From Gemmataceae bacterium (GTDB lineage Bacteria > Planctomycetota > Planctomycetia > Gemmatales > Gemmataceae), in contig CANLGS010000188.1 in assembly GCA_947490035.1 (NCBI GenBank), positions 1 through 7,361 on the forward strand: a stretch of DNA of 7,361 nt, read 5' to 3'. Each line of letters starts with the position of its first letter. Within the stretch, counting starts at the first letter, position 1. Position numbers and translations under genes: made by a program. This document shows positions 6,433-7,361 of this stretch, in pieces. The notes under the pieces are model-generated. The model did no database searches and was not told the origin of the DNA. It saw only the letters and a program-made list of their open reading frames with translations.

Positions 6433-7215
6433 GTGGGCCGGTTCGCATCAGAGGGAGTTGTGTATTTGGTGGGAGCCGGCCCCGGCGCGGCCGATCTCAT
6501 CACGGTGCGCGGTCTTCGCATCCTCCAATCCGCCGATGTCGTTCTCCACGACGCACTCCTTTCACCCGAACTGTTGGAAGAAGCCCGGCCGGACGCGGAA
6601 CTCGTCTCGGTCGGGAAGCGCGGCTACTGCGTCGGCTCCACCAAGCAAGAAACGATCAACGACGCGATGGTGCGATTCGCCCGCGAGGGGAAGTCGGTGT
6701 GCCGCTTGAAGTGCGGCGATCCGTGCATCTTCGGGCGCGGCGGCGAAGAAGCCGAAGTGCTGGCGGAAGCCGGCGTAGCGTTCGAGATCGTGCCCGGCGT
6801 GACCTCCGCGGCGGGCGCGTGCGCCGCGGCCGGCATCCCGCTGACGCACCGCGACGCGGGTCAAGCGGTCGCGCTCGTCACCGGCCACCACGACCCCGAT
6901 TCGCCCGATTGCACGCTCGACTGGGAAGCGCTGGCGCGGATGCCGGGGCTGGTGTTCTACATGGCCGTGCGCCACGTCGCGAAGATCGCGGCGAAGCTGA
7001 GTGACAGCGGGCTGTCACTCGACACGCCGGCCGCGGTCATCGAGAGCGGCACGCTGCCGGGGCAGCGAGTTCTGGTGGGCGATTTGAGTGACATCGGCGG
7101 CATCGCAGCGCACGTCAAGGGGCCGGCGATCTTCATCGTGGGTGAAGTGGTGAATCACCGGTGTCGGCCGCTTGCGGCTTCGCGAGCGGTTTCGCAAGCA
7201 GGAGTTCTCACATGA
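6433..7215 (+). CDS. cobA: Uroporphyrinogen-III C-methyltransferase (SUMT)
   Basis: A 260-aa cytoplasmic enzyme that uses two S-adenosylmethionine molecules to convert uroporphyrinogen III to precorrin-2, the branch point to siroheme and cobalamin. Family motifs: VGAGPG (13-18), GDPCIFGRGGEEA (95-107), VPGVTSA (120-126) and GIPLTHR (134-140), with the usual end PAIFIVGEVV (231-240). Only the methyltransferase domain is present; the dehydrogenase/ferrochelatase part of CysG-type enzymes is absent and must be encoded elsewhere. The start is GTG at 6433, with GGAGG 5 nt upstream. The stop overlaps the nirB start (ATGA), so the enzyme most likely supplies siroheme for nitrite reductase. The last 18 or so residues (CRPLAASRAVSQAGVLT region) come from a palindromic repeat rather than conserved family sequence. 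Confidence 0.95.
   Translation: MGRFASEGVVYLVGAGPGAADLITVRGLRILQSADVVLHDALLSPELLEEARPDAELVSVGKRGYCVGSTKQETINDAMVRFAREGKSVCRLKCGDPCIFGRGGEEAEVLAEAGVAFEIVPGVTSAAGACAAAGIPLTHRDAGQAVALVTGHHDPDSPDCTLDWEALARMPGLVFYMAVRHVAKIAAKLSDSGLSLDTPAAVIESGTLPGQRVLVGDLSDIGGIAAHVKGPAIFIVGEVVNHRCRPLAASRAVSQAGVLT
7167..7199. repeat. Hairpin repeat inside the 3' end of the methyltransferase gene
   Basis: Bases 7167-7185 are identical over 19 nt to 4450-4468, the left arm of the intergenic terminator hairpin. The right arm here is shortened: GCTTGCG (7170-7176) pairs with CGCAAGC (7193-7199). The repeat lies within the coding frame, encodes part of the C-terminal tail, and ends immediately before the AGGAG ribosome binding site of nirB (7200-7204). 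Confidence 0.8.
7200..7204 (+). promoter_or_regulatory. Ribosome binding site of nirB
   Basis: AGGAG sits 7 nt before the ATG at 7212, inside the last codons of the methyltransferase gene. It fixes the nirB start. It directly abuts the base of the hairpin at 7170-7199, so folding of that stem could affect ribosome access. Confidence 0.8.
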
Positions 7216-7361
7216 TTCGCGCGCTGCACCCGCAGAAGCCGAAGTTGGTGGTGATCGGGAACGGGATGGCCGGTGCGCGTCTGCTCGAAGACGTGCTGGC
7301 GTGCGACCCCGACCTCTTCGACATCACCGTGTTCGGCGACGAACCCTACGGCAACTACAAC
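7212..7361 (+). CDS. nirB: Nitrite reductase [NAD(P)H] large subunit, N-terminal part (cut by window edge)
   Basis: Only the first 50 residues are visible. They match the start of the NirB large subunit: KLVVIGNGMAGARLLEDVL has the Rossmann GxGxxG motif (GNGMAG, 16-21) that binds FAD, and DITVFGDEPYGNYN (37-50) is highly characteristic of this family. The full protein would be a siroheme and iron-sulfur enzyme reducing nitrite to ammonium with NAD(P)H in the cytoplasm. Its ATG overlaps the methyltransferase TGA (ATGA), so the two are co-transcribed and probably translationally coupled; the upstream enzyme makes the precursor of its siroheme cofactor. A related FAD-dependent rubredoxin reductase-type protein cannot be fully excluded from so short a piece, but the operon partner favours NirB. 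Confidence 0.88.
   Translation, partial: MIRALHPQKPKLVVIGNGMAGARLLEDVLACDPDLFDITVFGDEPYGNYN

Noticed and set aside
6131..6448. N-terminal extension of the histidine kinase by 106 codons
   Set aside because: The extension has no domain-like character, overlaps the sigma-54 site and the methyltransferase start, and a better ribosome binding site precedes the ATG at 6130.

Overview
The window is high-GC bacterial DNA whose content fits a planctomycete of the Gemmataceae type. This placement is an inference. It rests on the large multi-pass von Willebrand A (vWA) protein with a zinc-ribbon tail, the alginate-export-family porin with its long Pro/Ala-rich N-terminus, and short GC-rich palindromic repeats between genes. 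No rRNA or other phylogenetic marker is present.

Layout, left to right. Positions 1-233 hold no convincing gene, only a diverged tandem repeat plus an inverted copy of its core palindrome. On the minus strand, 234-2513 encodes a membrane-anchored vWA protein with a degenerate metal site, several C-terminal membrane segments, an FHA-like segment and a CxxC/CxxC ribbon. A 250-bp divergent spacer follows. On the plus strand, 2765-4444 is an alginate-export-family outer-membrane beta-barrel gene whose reading frame changes twice, so it is either broken or misread. A strong 20-bp-arm hairpin (4449-4492) separates it from a convergent minus-strand two-component operon: a four-helix sensor histidine kinase (5090-6130) translationally coupled to a FixJ-type response regulator (4494-5093).

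A 302-bp divergent spacer (6131-6432) carries a good sigma-54 (-24/-12) promoter match facing right and a candidate operator palindrome. It leads into uroporphyrinogen-III C-methyltransferase (6433-7215), which overlaps by ATGA the start of the nitrite reductase large subunit nirB (7212 to the right edge). These two genes fit one pathway: the methyltransferase makes the siroheme precursor precorrin-2, and NirB uses siroheme to reduce nitrite to ammonium. The sigma-54 promoter fits nitrogen-regulated expression.

The most notable points are a hairpin repeat shared between the 4449-4492 terminator and the 3' end of the methyltransferase coding sequence, where it encodes the terminal residues and abuts the nirB ribosome binding site; the sigma-54 promoter; the two compensating frameshifts in the porin gene; and the loss of the canonical metal-site residues in the vWA domain. 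I found no CRISPR array, insertion sequence, RNA gene or clearly new multi-gene system.
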